From assembly GCA_041920465.1 (NCBI GenBank), contig JBHGXW010000049.1, forward strand, positions 29,688 to 93,687: a DNA stretch of 64,000 bases, read 5' to 3'. The notes beneath the pieces are model-generated. The model was not told the origin of the DNA, searched no databases, and worked only from the letters and a program-made list of their open reading frames with translations. The stretch comes from Brevibacillus_H sp041920465 (lineage in GTDB: Bacteria; Bacillota; Bacilli; Brevibacillales; Brevibacillaceae). Below are positions 25,237-33,159 of the stretch, piece by piece. How positions within the stretch are numbered: the first letter of the stretch is position 1; every line of letters starts with the position of its first letter. The position numbers were made by a program, and so were the translations under genes.

Positions 25237-26475
25237 ATGGAGTTGACCACTACCGTGCGAATGAAGAGAACTTTTGCCCTGCTTCTTTCCTGCGCATTGC
25301 TGCCAACTGCAGCTTTTGCCGCTTCGGTTCCGTCTCAACCGGAGATACAAGTCTTCTATAATCAAAAACAATTGGCGTTTCCGGATCAAAAACCGGTAAT
25401 TCGCAACAGCCGTACCCTTGTCCCGATTCGCCCGATCGCAGAAGGTTTAGGCTTTAAGGTGGATTGGAACAACCAGGCTCGACTGGTCTCCATTGTGAAA
25501 GCATCCAATTCTGTCAGCTTGGTGATCAATCAAAAAACAGCCAAACGGAATGGACAAGCCATCAACCTGGACACGCCGGCCCAAATCATCAACGGCCGCA
25601 CGATGGTTCCCGTCCGTTTCATCGCAGAAGCGCTGAATTACCAGGTAAATTGGAACGCGGCGGAACACAAGGTGCTGATCAGTGATAACAGCATCTACGC
25701 AAAATTGGGCAATGTAACCCTGACTCAGGAAGAAGCTGACAAGTATTTTAAAGTCATCACGTTCGTAAAAAATAAAACGTACGATCCGATTCTGCAAAAA
25801 GTCGTAAAACAGATAACATCAACAGAAGCCTTATATGGAAAATATCTGGTTGACAAGTACGGCAAGACTCTGAAGGTCTCCGAGGCCGAATTGGAACAGG
25901 GCTTGGCGAATGTAAAAGCTTATCTGTTGAAGCGCTACAACAACTCCCAGGAAGCCTTGAACAAAGAGATGGCAGCGGCGGGGATTACTGAACAGGATAT
26001 TCGCCAATCACTCTACTATGAGTTATTTACCGAGACTTATGTAAAATCAACGATTACGCCACAGGAAGTACAAGATTATTATCAAAAGCACCCTGAATTG
26101 TACACAGTCGCCAGCGTACGCCACATCCTCGTCGATACGTTGGACGAAGCAAACACAGTCATTAGCCGCCTCTCCAAAGGCGAAAAGTTTGCCGATCTGG
26201 CCAAAGCACTTTCCAAAGATCCAGGCAGCAAGGACAACGGCGGTTTGTATGAAAACGTCGAAGTAAAAGATTGGGTGAAGGAATTCCGTGAAGCGGCTCT
26301 TACCCAACCAATCGGCAAAGTGGGACAACCGGTAAAAACCCAATTCGGCTACCATGTGATTCTCGTCGAAAGCCGCTCTGTGCTTCCTTTTCAGCAGGTT
26401 GAACAGCAGGTGAATCAAGACTTACTGTCGGAAAAAACGAAGCAGCTGCGTTCCGAAGCGTTCAAAAACAACTAG
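25237..26475 (+). CDS. Secreted peptidyl-prolyl isomerase with copper amine oxidase-like stalk domain
   Basis: An exported foldase of up to 412 residues. The signal peptide (MKRTFALLLSCALLPTAAFA, from residue 9) ends at AFA|AS and has no lipobox, unlike PrsA. Next comes a copper amine oxidase N-like stalk domain in two repeats, each with RTLVPIR or RTMVPVRFIAEAL and VDWN/VNWN. A SurA-like helical region follows, then a parvulin PpiC domain (about 300-390: VRHILVDTLDEA through FGYHVILVESR). The start is uncertain: ATG 25237 abuts AAGAGG, TTG 25243 has it six bases away, and ATG 25261 starts the signal peptide directly. A strong terminator follows. Confidence 0.85.
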   Translation: MELTTTVRMKRTFALLLSCALLPTAAFAASVPSQPEIQVFYNQKQLAFPDQKPVIRNSRTLVPIRPIAEGLGFKVDWNNQARLVSIVKASNSVSLVINQKTAKRNGQAINLDTPAQIINGRTMVPVRFIAEALNYQVNWNAAEHKVLISDNSIYAKLGNVTLTQEEADKYFKVITFVKNKTYDPILQKVVKQITSTEALYGKYLVDKYGKTLKVSEAELEQGLANVKAYLLKRYNNSQEALNKEMAAAGITEQDIRQSLYYELFTETYVKSTITPQEVQDYYQKHPELYTVASVRHILVDTLDEANTVISRLSKGEKFADLAKALSKDPGSKDNGGLYENVEVKDWVKEFREAALTQPIGKVGQPVKTQFGYHVILVESRSVLPFQQVEQQVNQDLLSEKTKQLRSEAFKNN

Positions 26476-26486
26476 TGAGATGAGAA

Positions 26487-26530
26487 AAACGGCTGACCTG
26501 ATCTTGAAGCAGGCCAGCCGTTTGTTTTTG
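26487..26530 (+). terminator. Terminator of the foldase gene
   Basis: The stem AACGGCTG(A)CCTG pairs with CAGG(C)CAGCCGTT (26488-26500 with 26510-26522), and TTTGTTTTT follows. It lies 12 bases past the stop codon. Confidence 0.85.
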
Positions 26531-26567
26531 GGCACCGATACACAGGACGCGGTGGAGGGAGATTAAC

Positions 26568-26603
26568 CAAAAAAGAAAAACGCCTCCGGTTAAGGAAGCG
26601 TTT
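26568..26603 (-). terminator. Terminator of the 6S-like RNA gene
   Basis: The stem AAACGCTTCC/GGAGGCGTTT on the minus strand is followed by TTTCTTTTTT. It is the only terminator downstream of the 26822-26850 promoter. Confidence 0.75.
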
Positions 26604-26815
26604 CGTTCCACTATGTATGCCCCGCTCTGCCGTCCAGCCTCATGTTTCTTTAACCTGCAACCAACAGGTGGGTGACCCGTCTACGCTTCTGCCTTCCCAA
26701 TCGTCCAAAAAGGAGGTGGGCTTGACATCCGTCATAAAGTTCTGTCTCCCTAGAAACATTCAAGGTTAAAAACATAAGCAGCCAGACGCACATCGCAGGA
26801 TACCGTGTTTTCGAC
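26571..26815 (-). ncRNA. ssrS: Probable 6S RNA (SsrS/BsrA type)
   Basis: 6S RNA imitates an open promoter and holds the sigma-A RNA polymerase. No protein gene is credible here, yet a good promoter (26822-26850) and terminator (26568-26603) frame about 245 bases. The transcript folds as a long closed hairpin: GUAUC near 26799-26803 pairs with 26615-26618, UCUGGCU (26780-26786) with 26633-26639, and a 10-bp helix joins 26768-26777 to 26640-26650. This gives a core of about 189 bases, the usual 6S length. The inner arm contains ACCUUGAAUGUUUC then UAGGGAGACAG (26742-26766), which I recall from Firmicute 6S RNAs. A covariance search would settle it. SRP RNA and tmRNA do not fit. Confidence 0.65.
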
Positions 26816-26821
26816 AATACC

Positions 26822-26850
26822 ATCGTAACATAATCAATCCATAATCTCAA
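26822..26850 (-). promoter_or_regulatory. Sigma-A promoter of the 6S-like RNA
   Basis: TTGAGA (26845-26850) and TACGAT (26822-26827) are separated by 17 bases. It lies in the gap after the acyl-CoA ligase gene, so the RNA has its own transcription start near 26815. Confidence 0.7.
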
Positions 26851-26872
26851 CGTGAATTGTTGCCAGGTTAGG

Positions 26873-28435
26873 TTAATTGACTTTACGCTCAAAGCCCTGC
26901 CAGTATTGATCCCGCAGATTGCGTTTCAATATTTTGCCGGCGCCGCTCTTGGGAAGTTCGGCCGCAAATTCAACCGACTTCGGCACTTTGTAATTGGCCA
27001 AGAATCCTCGGCAGTGGTTCACCAGTTCTTCTTCCGTCAAACTGGCGTCCTTCTTCAGCACCACGACAGCGTGAACCGCTTCGCCCCACTTCTGATCGGG
27101 AACACCCACTACTGCCGCTTCGAGAACGGCCGGATGCGTGTAGATGACATTTTCCACTTCGACGGAATAAACATTCTCGCCGCCGGTCACAATCATATCC
27201 TTTTTCCGGTCAACGATGTAGAAGAAATTCTCTTCATCCACCGTTGCCATATCGCCGGTATACAGCCAGCCGTCCTTGAGCGTTGCGGCTGTTTCTTCCG
27301 GACGGTTCCAATATCCTTTCATCACATTGGGGCCGCGGGCGATAATTTCGCCCACCTCGCCTACCCGTACATCTTCGCCGAGGGCATTGACACATCGCAC
27401 TTCCACACCGGGCAGCGGTTGACCGCATGATGACAAACGATTCACCAAACGCTCATCGCCTTCCACAACGTGATCAAACGGCATCAGAAACGTTAACACC
27501 GGAGAAGCTTCGCTTAGCCCGTAACCTTGATAGAAATCAATCGGCAGAAGGGACTTGGCCTTCTTCAACACTTCCGGCGGGCATGGGGAAGCGCCGTACA
27601 AGACTTTGCGCCAGCTGGAGAGATCATACTCCTTGATGGTCGGCGTGTTGATCAGCATGTTAATCATCGTGGGAACGAGCAAACTACTCGTTGCTTTTTG
27701 CCGCTCAATCGTTTTCAGCACGAGATTCGGTTCGAAGCTGCGTACATGGGCATGTGTTCCTCCGACGATGGTAATGGCGAAAGTAGACGCTCCGTCAGCC
27801 AAGTGGAACATGGGAGCAGCATGCAAATACACATCGTCAAACCGGTAGTTAAGCGCTAGCGCCACATTGTAGGCGTTGCTCAGCAGATTGCGGTGGGTCA
27901 GCATGACACCCTTTGGCATTCCTGTGGTCCCGCCCGTATAGAAAATACCGGCGATGTCATTTTCCTCCGCTTGTGAGACTAGGCTGACAGGCATTGCATT
28001 CAGCAGCAGTTCCTCATAGGAGACAGTTCCTTCTTCCGCCTCACCGTCCTCGCAGAGCACATATTGTTCGATGCCTGGCACTTCCGCCTTCAGCATGGAC
28101 AGCATCGGCAAAAATTCGCGGTGCATAAACAACTGCTTGGCTCCGCTGTCCTTCAAAATGAAACTTACTTCGGCAGGAGCAAGCCGCACATTAAGCGGAA
28201 CGGCAATGGCTCCCAGCATCGTGATCCCGTAAAGGAGTTCCAAATAACGGGATTCGTTCAGCATAAGCAAGGCAACGCGATCCCCTTTTTGAATTCCCGC
28301 TTGTTGCAAGGCACCGGCCAACTGGCAGACACGATTGGCAAACTCTCGATATGTAAACGATTTTTCACCGTCAAGAATGGCAATTTTGTTCGGACGACCC
28401 TTGGCATGTGTAATCAGTGCTTGGGTAATAAGCAT
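26873..28435 (-). CDS. Fatty acyl-CoA ligase (AMP-forming, class I adenylate-forming enzyme)
   Basis: Activates a carboxylic acid, probably a fatty acid, to its CoA thioester through an acyl-AMP. The 520 residues contain the P-loop YTGGTTGMPKGVMLTHRN, the A5 motif YQGYGLSEASP, A7 YTGDMA, A8 DRKKDMIVTGGENVYS and the A10 catalytic Lys in PKSGAGKILKR. AAAGGAGGGG lies seven bases before the ATG. It is last of a three-gene cluster with an enoyl-CoA hydratase and a CoA-transferase, which suggests catabolism of an unusual acid. The exact substrate cannot be read from sequence; long-chain, medium-chain or aromatic acids are possible. Confidence 0.88.
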   Translation of the reverse strand: MLITQALITHAKGRPNKIAILDGEKSFTYREFANRVCQLAGALQQAGIQKGDRVALLMLNESRYLELLYGITMLGAIAVPLNVRLAPAEVSFILKDSGAKQLFMHREFLPMLSMLKAEVPGIEQYVLCEDGEAEEGTVSYEELLLNAMPVSLVSQAEENDIAGIFYTGGTTGMPKGVMLTHRNLLSNAYNVALALNYRFDDVYLHAAPMFHLADGASTFAITIVGGTHAHVRSFEPNLVLKTIERQKATSSLLVPTMINMLINTPTIKEYDLSSWRKVLYGASPCPPEVLKKAKSLLPIDFYQGYGLSEASPVLTFLMPFDHVVEGDERLVNRLSSCGQPLPGVEVRCVNALGEDVRVGEVGEIIARGPNVMKGYWNRPEETAATLKDGWLYTGDMATVDEENFFYIVDRKKDMIVTGGENVYSVEVENVIYTHPAVLEAAVVGVPDQKWGEAVHAVVVLKKDASLTEEELVNHCRGFLANYKVPKSVEFAAELPKSGAGKILKRNLRDQYWQGFERKVN

Positions 28436-28468
28436 TTGCTAACCCCTCCTTTACGTGGATACTGCTTT

Positions 28469-29239
28469 TTACTTGCGTTTCAGGCGGGACGAGACAAGGG
28501 TTTGAAAGTTTGGATGCATAATCAAAGCAGGCTGATTCTCCTTCTCCCAGGCAAGCGCCTCATCCAGTCTGAAATCAAGGCTCTTCACAAGCCCTTCCTT
28601 GGTTTTGACAACGGCTTGCTGCGGCAGGCGCCCCAACGTCTCAATCAGTTGGTTTACTTCCGCTTCCAATTGACCGGCTGCAACCGCTTTGTAAATCAGG
28701 CCGATTTGCTCCGCCACTTTACCGGAAATTTTTTCGCCCAGCATGCCAAGCCGTTTGGCCCAAGCCATGCCTACCAAGCGGGGCAGCAAATAGGTTCCGC
28801 CAAAATCGGTGGTGAGACCGATATGCACGAATGGTTCCTGCAGCACGGCTTCTTCCGTTGCCACAACGAAATCGGCATGCAGCGCCAAATTAAGGCCCGC
28901 TCCAACCGCTACCCCTTCAATCACGGCAATAACCGGTTTGTTCATGTAGTGAAGTTCGGTCAAGAAACTGTTAATCACATCTAATGATTGATTCGCCTGC
29001 TCCCGTGTGCTCATGCTGCCAAGCACGCTCAAATCGGCACCTGAACAAAAATTGCCGCCTGCCCCGCGAAGTACGACAATCTTGATATTCTCGTCGGTTG
29101 CCGCTTGATGAATTGCCGATGAAAGCTGCTTAAACATTTCTACCGTCATGGCATTCAGCACGTGCGGACGGTTCATCGTAATGGTATAGACGTTTCCCTC
29201 TAATTGAGTCAATACCTCTTTTGTCTCGATTTGTGCCAT
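28469..29239 (-). CDS. Enoyl-CoA hydratase/isomerase (crotonase family)
   Basis: Crotonase-fold enzyme of 256 residues that likely hydrates a trans-2-enoyl-CoA in beta-oxidation. The oxyanion-hole motifs are GAGGNFCSGADLSVLGS and GVAVGAGLNLALHADFVVA. At the usual second Glu position the segment reads EPFVHIGLTTDFGGTYLLPRLVG, with Asp rather than Glu near DFGG, so isomerase or other crotonase activities are possible. AAGGAGAGG precedes the ATG, and the start overlaps the CoA-transferase gene by 31 bases. Confidence 0.87.
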   Translation of the reverse strand: MAQIETKEVLTQLEGNVYTITMNRPHVLNAMTVEMFKQLSSAIHQAATDENIKIVVLRGAGGNFCSGADLSVLGSMSTREQANQSLDVINSFLTELHYMNKPVIAVIEGVAVGAGLNLALHADFVVATEEAVLQEPFVHIGLTTDFGGTYLLPRLVGMAWAKRLGMLGEKISGKVAEQIGLIYKAVAAGQLEAEVNQLIETLGRLPQQAVVKTKEGLVKSLDFRLDEALAWEKENQPALIMHPNFQTLVSSRLKRK

Positions 29240-30411
29240 ACGTTATTATCCTCTCCTTCCGGAATAATCCGTTGACTCGCATATTGGTGCAAATCGGCTT
29301 CGCTAAGCCCAAGCTTCTCTTTTAGCACGTGATGAGTATCGGCTCCATACGCAGGGGGCGGACTCATTCGCCCTGCAGCGGATGTCGGCAGCGTCTTGAT
29401 TTGCAGCAAACTCTCGGAATGTTGGGTGGAAAGCGAAAAGGTTAGCTGTCTGCTTGTCACGTATGGACTGGTTGCCCATGTTTCGATCTCTTCTACGGCG
29501 GTCAAGCAGCAATCCACTTCCATCCCCAATTCGTTCCATTCGGCTTGCGTGCGCGTCAGAAAAAGCGCTTTCATTTCTTCATATATCTCCGGATAACGGC
29601 TGATGCTGCGCTCCTGGATATCTTCCCAATCCGGTCTGCCCACTGCCCGACAGAAATTCAGCCAAAACTTGTCCTCCAGCGAGGCAAGTGCCACGTATTT
29701 GCCGTCTGCCGTCTCGTAGACATTATAAGAAAACAGGTCAAACAAAAATTGATTCATCGTTACTTCGCGGCCCAGGTCGGCCAAGATGGCGTGCATCCCC
29801 ATCCAGCTGGCCAAAGCATCGACTGAAGCGATATCAAGATATGCTCCCTGCCCTTTGATTGCCCTTCGCACCAGCGCGGCACAGATTTGCTCGGCGGCGT
29901 ACATTCCTCCCACATAATCGGCCAGCGGAATCTCGGAAAAAACGGGCTTTCCTGACGAATCGCGGGTTACCCCCAAAAATCCGCTAACCGCCTGATAATT
30001 GAGATCATGTCCGCCCAGTTGATGCATGCTTCCACTTTGGCCGTAGCCGGTAAGCGAGCAGTAAATCAGGTCGGGCTTCCCCTTTTTCAGGCTCTCGTAG
30101 TCCAACCCGAGATGACTCATCACTCCGGGCCGGTAGCTTTCTACCACCACATCAGCCTTGCTGGCCAGGCCGTGCGCCAGCTTGCGGCCTTCCTCCGTAC
30201 GCAAGTCAATCGCTACACTCCTTTTGCCGCGATTGGAGCAAAGATAAAGGATGCTGCCGTCCTCAGTCATTGGCCCCATCTGACGTCCCGGATCACCGAC
30301 CGGATATGCTTCCACTTTGATTACCTCCGCTCCCATGTCAGCTAACCTGAGCGTACAAACCGGGCCTGGCAAGTATCTGGAAAAATCGACAACCGTCACA
30401 CCTGACAACAT
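29209..30411 (-). CDS. CaiB/BaiF family acyl-CoA transferase (class III)
   Basis: Moves CoA between carboxylic acids. The 400 residues begin MLSGVTVVDFSRYLPGPVCT, the family N-terminus, and contain MGAEVIKVEAYPVGDPGRQM and RGKRSVAIDLRTEEGRKLA. The Asp nucleophile region corresponds to VTRDSSGKPVFSEIPLADYVGGMYAA. GGGAGGAGGGG precedes the ATG. It is the first gene of the acid-activation cluster. A candidate promoter and CodY-like motif lie at 30482-30511. Confidence 0.88.
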   Translation of the reverse strand: MLSGVTVVDFSRYLPGPVCTLRLADMGAEVIKVEAYPVGDPGRQMGPMTEDGSILYLCSNRGKRSVAIDLRTEEGRKLAHGLASKADVVVESYRPGVMSHLGLDYESLKKGKPDLIYCSLTGYGQSGSMHQLGGHDLNYQAVSGFLGVTRDSSGKPVFSEIPLADYVGGMYAAEQICAALVRRAIKGQGAYLDIASVDALASWMGMHAILADLGREVTMNQFLFDLFSYNVYETADGKYVALASLEDKFWLNFCRAVGRPDWEDIQERSISRYPEIYEEMKALFLTRTQAEWNELGMEVDCCLTAVEEIETWATSPYVTSRQLTFSLSTQHSESLLQIKTLPTSAAGRMSPPPAYGADTHHVLKEKLGLSEADLHQYASQRIIPEGEDNNVWHKSRQKRY

Positions 30412-30481
30412 AACAGTTTCCCCTCCTCCCGTTTTAATCGGTACCTTTTGCTAATTCGCCTTTCTTTTTCATAAATCCTCT

Positions 30482-30511
30482 ATCTATTCAGAAAATTTGC
30501 GTTAACGTCAA
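30482..30511 (-). promoter_or_regulatory. Promoter of the CoA-transferase operon with CodY-like box
   Basis: TTGACG (30506-30511) and ATAGAT (30482-30487) are 18 bases apart. Between and over the -10, the 15-mer at 30483-30497 matches 12 of 15 positions of the CodY consensus AATTTTCWGAAAATT. Repression by CodY in rich medium is inference. Confidence 0.45.
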
Positions 30512-30544
30512 ATGATAAAAGAAGCATTGTCCAGAACGCCCCAC

Positions 30545-30575
30545 TGAAAAAAGCGCTGAGCCAGCGCTTTTTGTC
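30545..30575 (-). terminator. Terminator of the coat-like gene
   Basis: The stem AAAGCGCT/AGCGCTTT (30550-30557 with 30563-30570) has T tracts on both strands (six on the minus strand). Confidence 0.75.
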
Positions 30576-30581
30576 AGATCT

Positions 30582-30818
30582 TCAATAATGACCGTCCATA
30601 TCATAACCCATCATGTAACCGTCATGTCCACAGTGGCCGTGGTGACCGTAGTGCATCGAGGAAGAAGAAGAGTCGTATCCGCCATGTCCGTAATAGTCAT
30701 GGCATTTCTTTTTGTAATAAGGAACCATGCAGCAAACTTTTTTGTAGTACTTTTTCTTACAGCATTTCTTGCAATGGCATTTTGTATGGCAATGATGCTT
30801 TTTGCAACCGCAACTCAC
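30582..30818 (-). CDS. Cys/His/Tyr/Lys-rich small protein, probable spore coat component
   Basis: A product of about 78 residues from the GTG at 30818 (SCGCKKHHCHTKCHC). It has a basic N-terminal half of CxC, CC and Lys-Tyr repeats, then a Gly/His/Tyr/Ser/Met half (SSSSSMHYGHHGHCGHDG). Such composition is typical of late spore coat or crust proteins that cross-link through disulphides or tyrosines, or bind metal. GGGGGTG lies six bases before this GTG; an upstream GTG at 30827 is less well spaced. A mother-cell-like -10 lies upstream. The family is not recognised, and the coat role is inference from composition. Confidence 0.65.
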   Translation of the reverse strand: MSCGCKKHHCHTKCHCKKCCKKKYYKKVCCMVPYYKKKCHDYYGHGGYDSSSSSMHYGHHGHCGHDGYMMGYDMDGHY

Positions 30819-30849
30819 TCGCTTCACCCCCTTGTAACTGGTACATTAC

Positions 30850-30880
30850 AGGGTATGAAGGCAGTACAGATGGTGACTGG
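30850..30880 (-). promoter_or_regulatory. Possible sigma-E/sigma-K promoter of the coat-like gene
   Basis: On the minus strand CATACCCT (30850-30857) resembles mother-cell -10 elements (sigma-E CATACANT, sigma-K CATANNNTA), with ACC about 16 bases upstream in place of a -35. Weak evidence. Confidence 0.3.
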
Positions 30881-30937
30881 TACATACGACTATCCTGCTT
30901 GAAAAATAAGCGATTGTCACGGATGCCTGGCAAGAGC

Positions 30938-31849
30938 TTACACCTGCTCTGTTAAGCCGGTCAATGACTTTTCAGTGCTTTTTCGCCGTTCGGCCCAGAA
31001 TACCCCGATGAGAATAAAGCTTCCCCCCAGGACGGTACGCCAGGTAACGGATTCATTCAATAAGAATATGGCGGTTAGGACACTGACCAGCGGCAGCGTG
31101 TTCAGGTATACCCCGGCGCTGGCGGCTGAGACTGATTCCAGCGCTTTGTTCCACAACCAGTAGGCGGCAATTGTCGGGCCTAGCACCAGAAAGGCGAGAC
31201 TAAGCGACGTTTTGGCTGACAAATCAGGAAGTCCGACCAGCCATGTCTCGATTGCCGCGAAGGGCAAAAGCATCAATGCACCCAACATCAGCGTTAGCGC
31301 GGTAAATAATTCGCTCGGCAATTCTACCTCTTCTTGCGGCCGTTTCATCTGAACCACATAGATGGCCCAAACCAGGCAGCTGGCCAGCACCAGTATGTCT
31401 CCCAAAAGCGAACTGCCGTTATTTTCGTTCGACTGCAGCGAGATGACGACCACTCCGACAAGCCCGAGCAGAAGTCCGATCCATTGCGGCAGGCGAATCC
31501 GTTCTTTCAGATAAACCGCAGCAAGAATGATTGTAAACAGCGGCAAAGAAGCAGACAAAATACTGGCGTTAACCCCGCTGGTGAGCGAGATGCCGTAATA
31601 ACTGAATAAAAAGTAGCCGGATACGCCGGTAAACGACAAGGTGTTCAACCGCTTCCACGGGATACTCAGTTTCCCTCTTGTTTTGCTCGCCCTCATCCAG
31701 GTAAACGGAACAAACAGCAAGCTGGCCAAAAACAACCGCAAAAACGTAAGTGTAAACGGGTGGATGGACTCCATCGCCCATTTCGTTGGAGCTATCGTCA
31801 TTCCCCACAATGCAACCGACAGAATCAACATCCCAAACGCTTTGTTCAC
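30938..31849 (-). CDS. EamA/DMT family transporter
   Basis: A drug/metabolite transporter of 303 residues with ten predicted membrane helices in two EamA halves: GMLILSVALWGMTIAPTKWA begins the first and LVLASCLVWAIYVVQMKRP the second. Homologues export amino acids, nucleosides or other metabolites; the substrate is unknown. The start is GTG with AAAGGAGA upstream. The gene lies 14 bases after the GntR regulator, so the pair is an operon and the regulator probably responds to the transported compound. Confidence 0.88.
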   Translation of the reverse strand: MNKAFGMLILSVALWGMTIAPTKWAMESIHPFTLTFLRLFLASLLFVPFTWMRASKTRGKLSIPWKRLNTLSFTGVSGYFLFSYYGISLTSGVNASILSASLPLFTIILAAVYLKERIRLPQWIGLLLGLVGVVVISLQSNENNGSSLLGDILVLASCLVWAIYVVQMKRPQEEVELPSELFTALTLMLGALMLLPFAAIETWLVGLPDLSAKTSLSLAFLVLGPTIAAYWLWNKALESVSAASAGVYLNTLPLVSVLTAIFLLNESVTWRTVLGGSFILIGVFWAERRKSTEKSLTGLTEQV

Positions 31850-31863
31850 GCCAACTCTCCTTT

Positions 31864-32808
31864 CTACTGTGCCACCATTTTTCTAAGTTCGGTAATTCCG
31901 TGATGGTCCGGTATTTCTCTGAATTCTTTCACTTTGGGCAATGTTAAGAGATGCGGACGTGTCATATAACCCGGCTTGGAAATATAAACAACGTCACAAT
32001 CGGCGATTAATTCGAACACATCGGGATGGTTGGCTTCAATCGTGCGAATGTTTAAATGTTTGATCCCGGCATTGTGCAGATCGTCAATCATGCCCTCCGC
32101 TCCCCGGGTGGTCGCGCAGATTAAACCCACCTTGGTGTGGCGGGGATACGCATCAATCTCCGGTATAACCACGGTCGGATCGGGAATAAAGTCAAGTCCG
32201 ACAACCGGCGGGGCTTCGCGGGGCAATGCTTGCATCAGGTTCTGGCTGACTGACGGGTGTGTTACGATTGCCTTATACTCTTGCAAAAAGCTGTTATCCT
32301 GCCCTAGCCGCTCCCAGAATACTTCCAGCGTCCAGCCTTCCACCATCACGCTCGGCAGGTGGTATTGAACCAAACGGCAGTATTCCGCCAATTCCAGTTC
32401 GGTAAATCGCAGAAAGAGGACAGGCAGATGGCTGATCTCTTTCATCACCACAGAAAGAACCCGGTTAAATTCGTCCATCGTATAGCCCATCGCCTTTACT
32501 TTGTGAAGGGTTTCTTTCGCCAGTAAGGTTAAATGCGCGGGATTACGCGTAAGGAGAGGGTCATTCACCACATTGCTTACCGTTGTCCCCCGTCCCTGCC
32601 TTGAATCGACCAAACCCTCCTGCTGCATCCGCAGATATACGCTGCGCACGGTATTGTAATTGACGTGCAGGCGGGAAGCTAACTCGCGGACCGTCGGCAG
32701 TTGGGAATGTGGAGGCAATTCACCGCTTCTGATCAAAGAGGCAATCTGCTGATAAATCTGCTCATGAAACGAGACGGATGATTCTTTCTGTAATGTAATC
32801 CGCAACAT
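31864..32808 (-). CDS. GntR-family transcriptional regulator with an unclassified C-terminal domain
   Basis: A regulator of 314 residues, MLRITLQKESSVSFHEQIY onward. The N-terminal winged helix (about 1-75) has PTVRELASRLHVNYNTVRS and EGLVDSRQGRGTTV. The C-terminal 230 residues are not the aminotransferase, UTRA or FCD domains I would recognise. They contain alternating hydrophobic strands (VVGLDFIPDP, KVGLICATTRGAEG, CDVVYISKPGY) that suggest an alpha/beta ligand fold. The start has GGAGG nine bases upstream. A promoter lies at 32841-32870. It is likely autoregulatory and controls the downstream DMT gene. Confidence 0.85.
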   Translation of the reverse strand: MLRITLQKESSVSFHEQIYQQIASLIRSGELPPHSQLPTVRELASRLHVNYNTVRSVYLRMQQEGLVDSRQGRGTTVSNVVNDPLLTRNPAHLTLLAKETLHKVKAMGYTMDEFNRVLSVVMKEISHLPVLFLRFTELELAEYCRLVQYHLPSVMVEGWTLEVFWERLGQDNSFLQEYKAIVTHPSVSQNLMQALPREAPPVVGLDFIPDPTVVIPEIDAYPRHTKVGLICATTRGAEGMIDDLHNAGIKHLNIRTIEANHPDVFELIADCDVVYISKPGYMTRPHLLTLPKVKEFREIPDHHGITELRKMVAQ

Positions 32809-32840
32809 GCAAGAAATCCTCCTACAATCATTTGATTTCA

Positions 32841-32870
32841 ATAGTATATCAATAAGGAAAATTTCGTCAA
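32841..32870 (-). promoter_or_regulatory. Promoter of the gntR-DMT operon
   Basis: TTGACG (32865-32870) and TACTAT (32841-32846) with an 18-base spacer. The start region includes ATTGAAATCAAAT-type partial dyad symmetry that could be an operator. Confidence 0.55.
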
Positions 32871-32944
32871 TTAGAAAATGCGGGATGAGCTTGCCTCGCC
32901 TGGACAAACTAGCAGTAGCACGGAATGCGAGGTGAATCAGCAAC

Positions 32945-33115
32945 ATGGGAGAACAAAGCCGCTTTAAAGAAGGAGAGAAATCACCGAAAAATGCCGTCTA
33001 TATGGAAATCGGTGAAAGTGGTTCGAGCGTACAGGATCCCTTGATTATCGAACTGCGAAGGGGTGAGAGATTTCCTGCCACCCGTAACAAAAACCGCGTC
33101 TGGACACAAAAATAA
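32945..33115 (+). CDS. YjzC-like small protein
   Basis: A 56-residue gene that starts MGEQSRFKEGEKSPKNAVY and continues MEIGESGSSVQDP, LRRGERFPATRN and NRVWTQK. This is the pattern of the YjzC family of Bacilli (GxxNRFKPGQKAPNxGxYxEIGExG), whose function is unknown. GAGGTGA lies about ten bases before the ATG. It diverges from gntR and is followed directly by a good terminator. Confidence 0.75.
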   Translation: MGEQSRFKEGEKSPKNAVYMEIGESGSSVQDPLIIELRRGERFPATRNKNRVWTQK

Positions 33116-33143
33116 GGACCAAGCAGAATGGCTTGGTCTTTTC
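33116..33143 (+). terminator. Terminator of the YjzC-like gene (bidirectional)
   Basis: A perfect stem, GACCAAGC/GCTTGGTC (33117-33124 with 33131-33138), is followed by TTTTCG on the plus strand and TTATTTTTG on the minus strand. It can serve the converging gene at 33160 too. Confidence 0.75.
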
Positions 33144-33159
33144 GTTCATGGACGAATTT

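Noticed and set aside
26650..26892. 80-residue minus-strand frame in the gap after the acyl-CoA ligase
   Set aside because: It overlaps the probable 6S RNA, contains no good ribosome binding site and shows no family resemblance.
28064..28984. 306-residue plus-strand frame across the ligase and hydratase genes
   Set aside because: Antisense to two clearly identified genes, rich in His/Gln/Arg as expected for shadow frames, and crosses the gene boundary.
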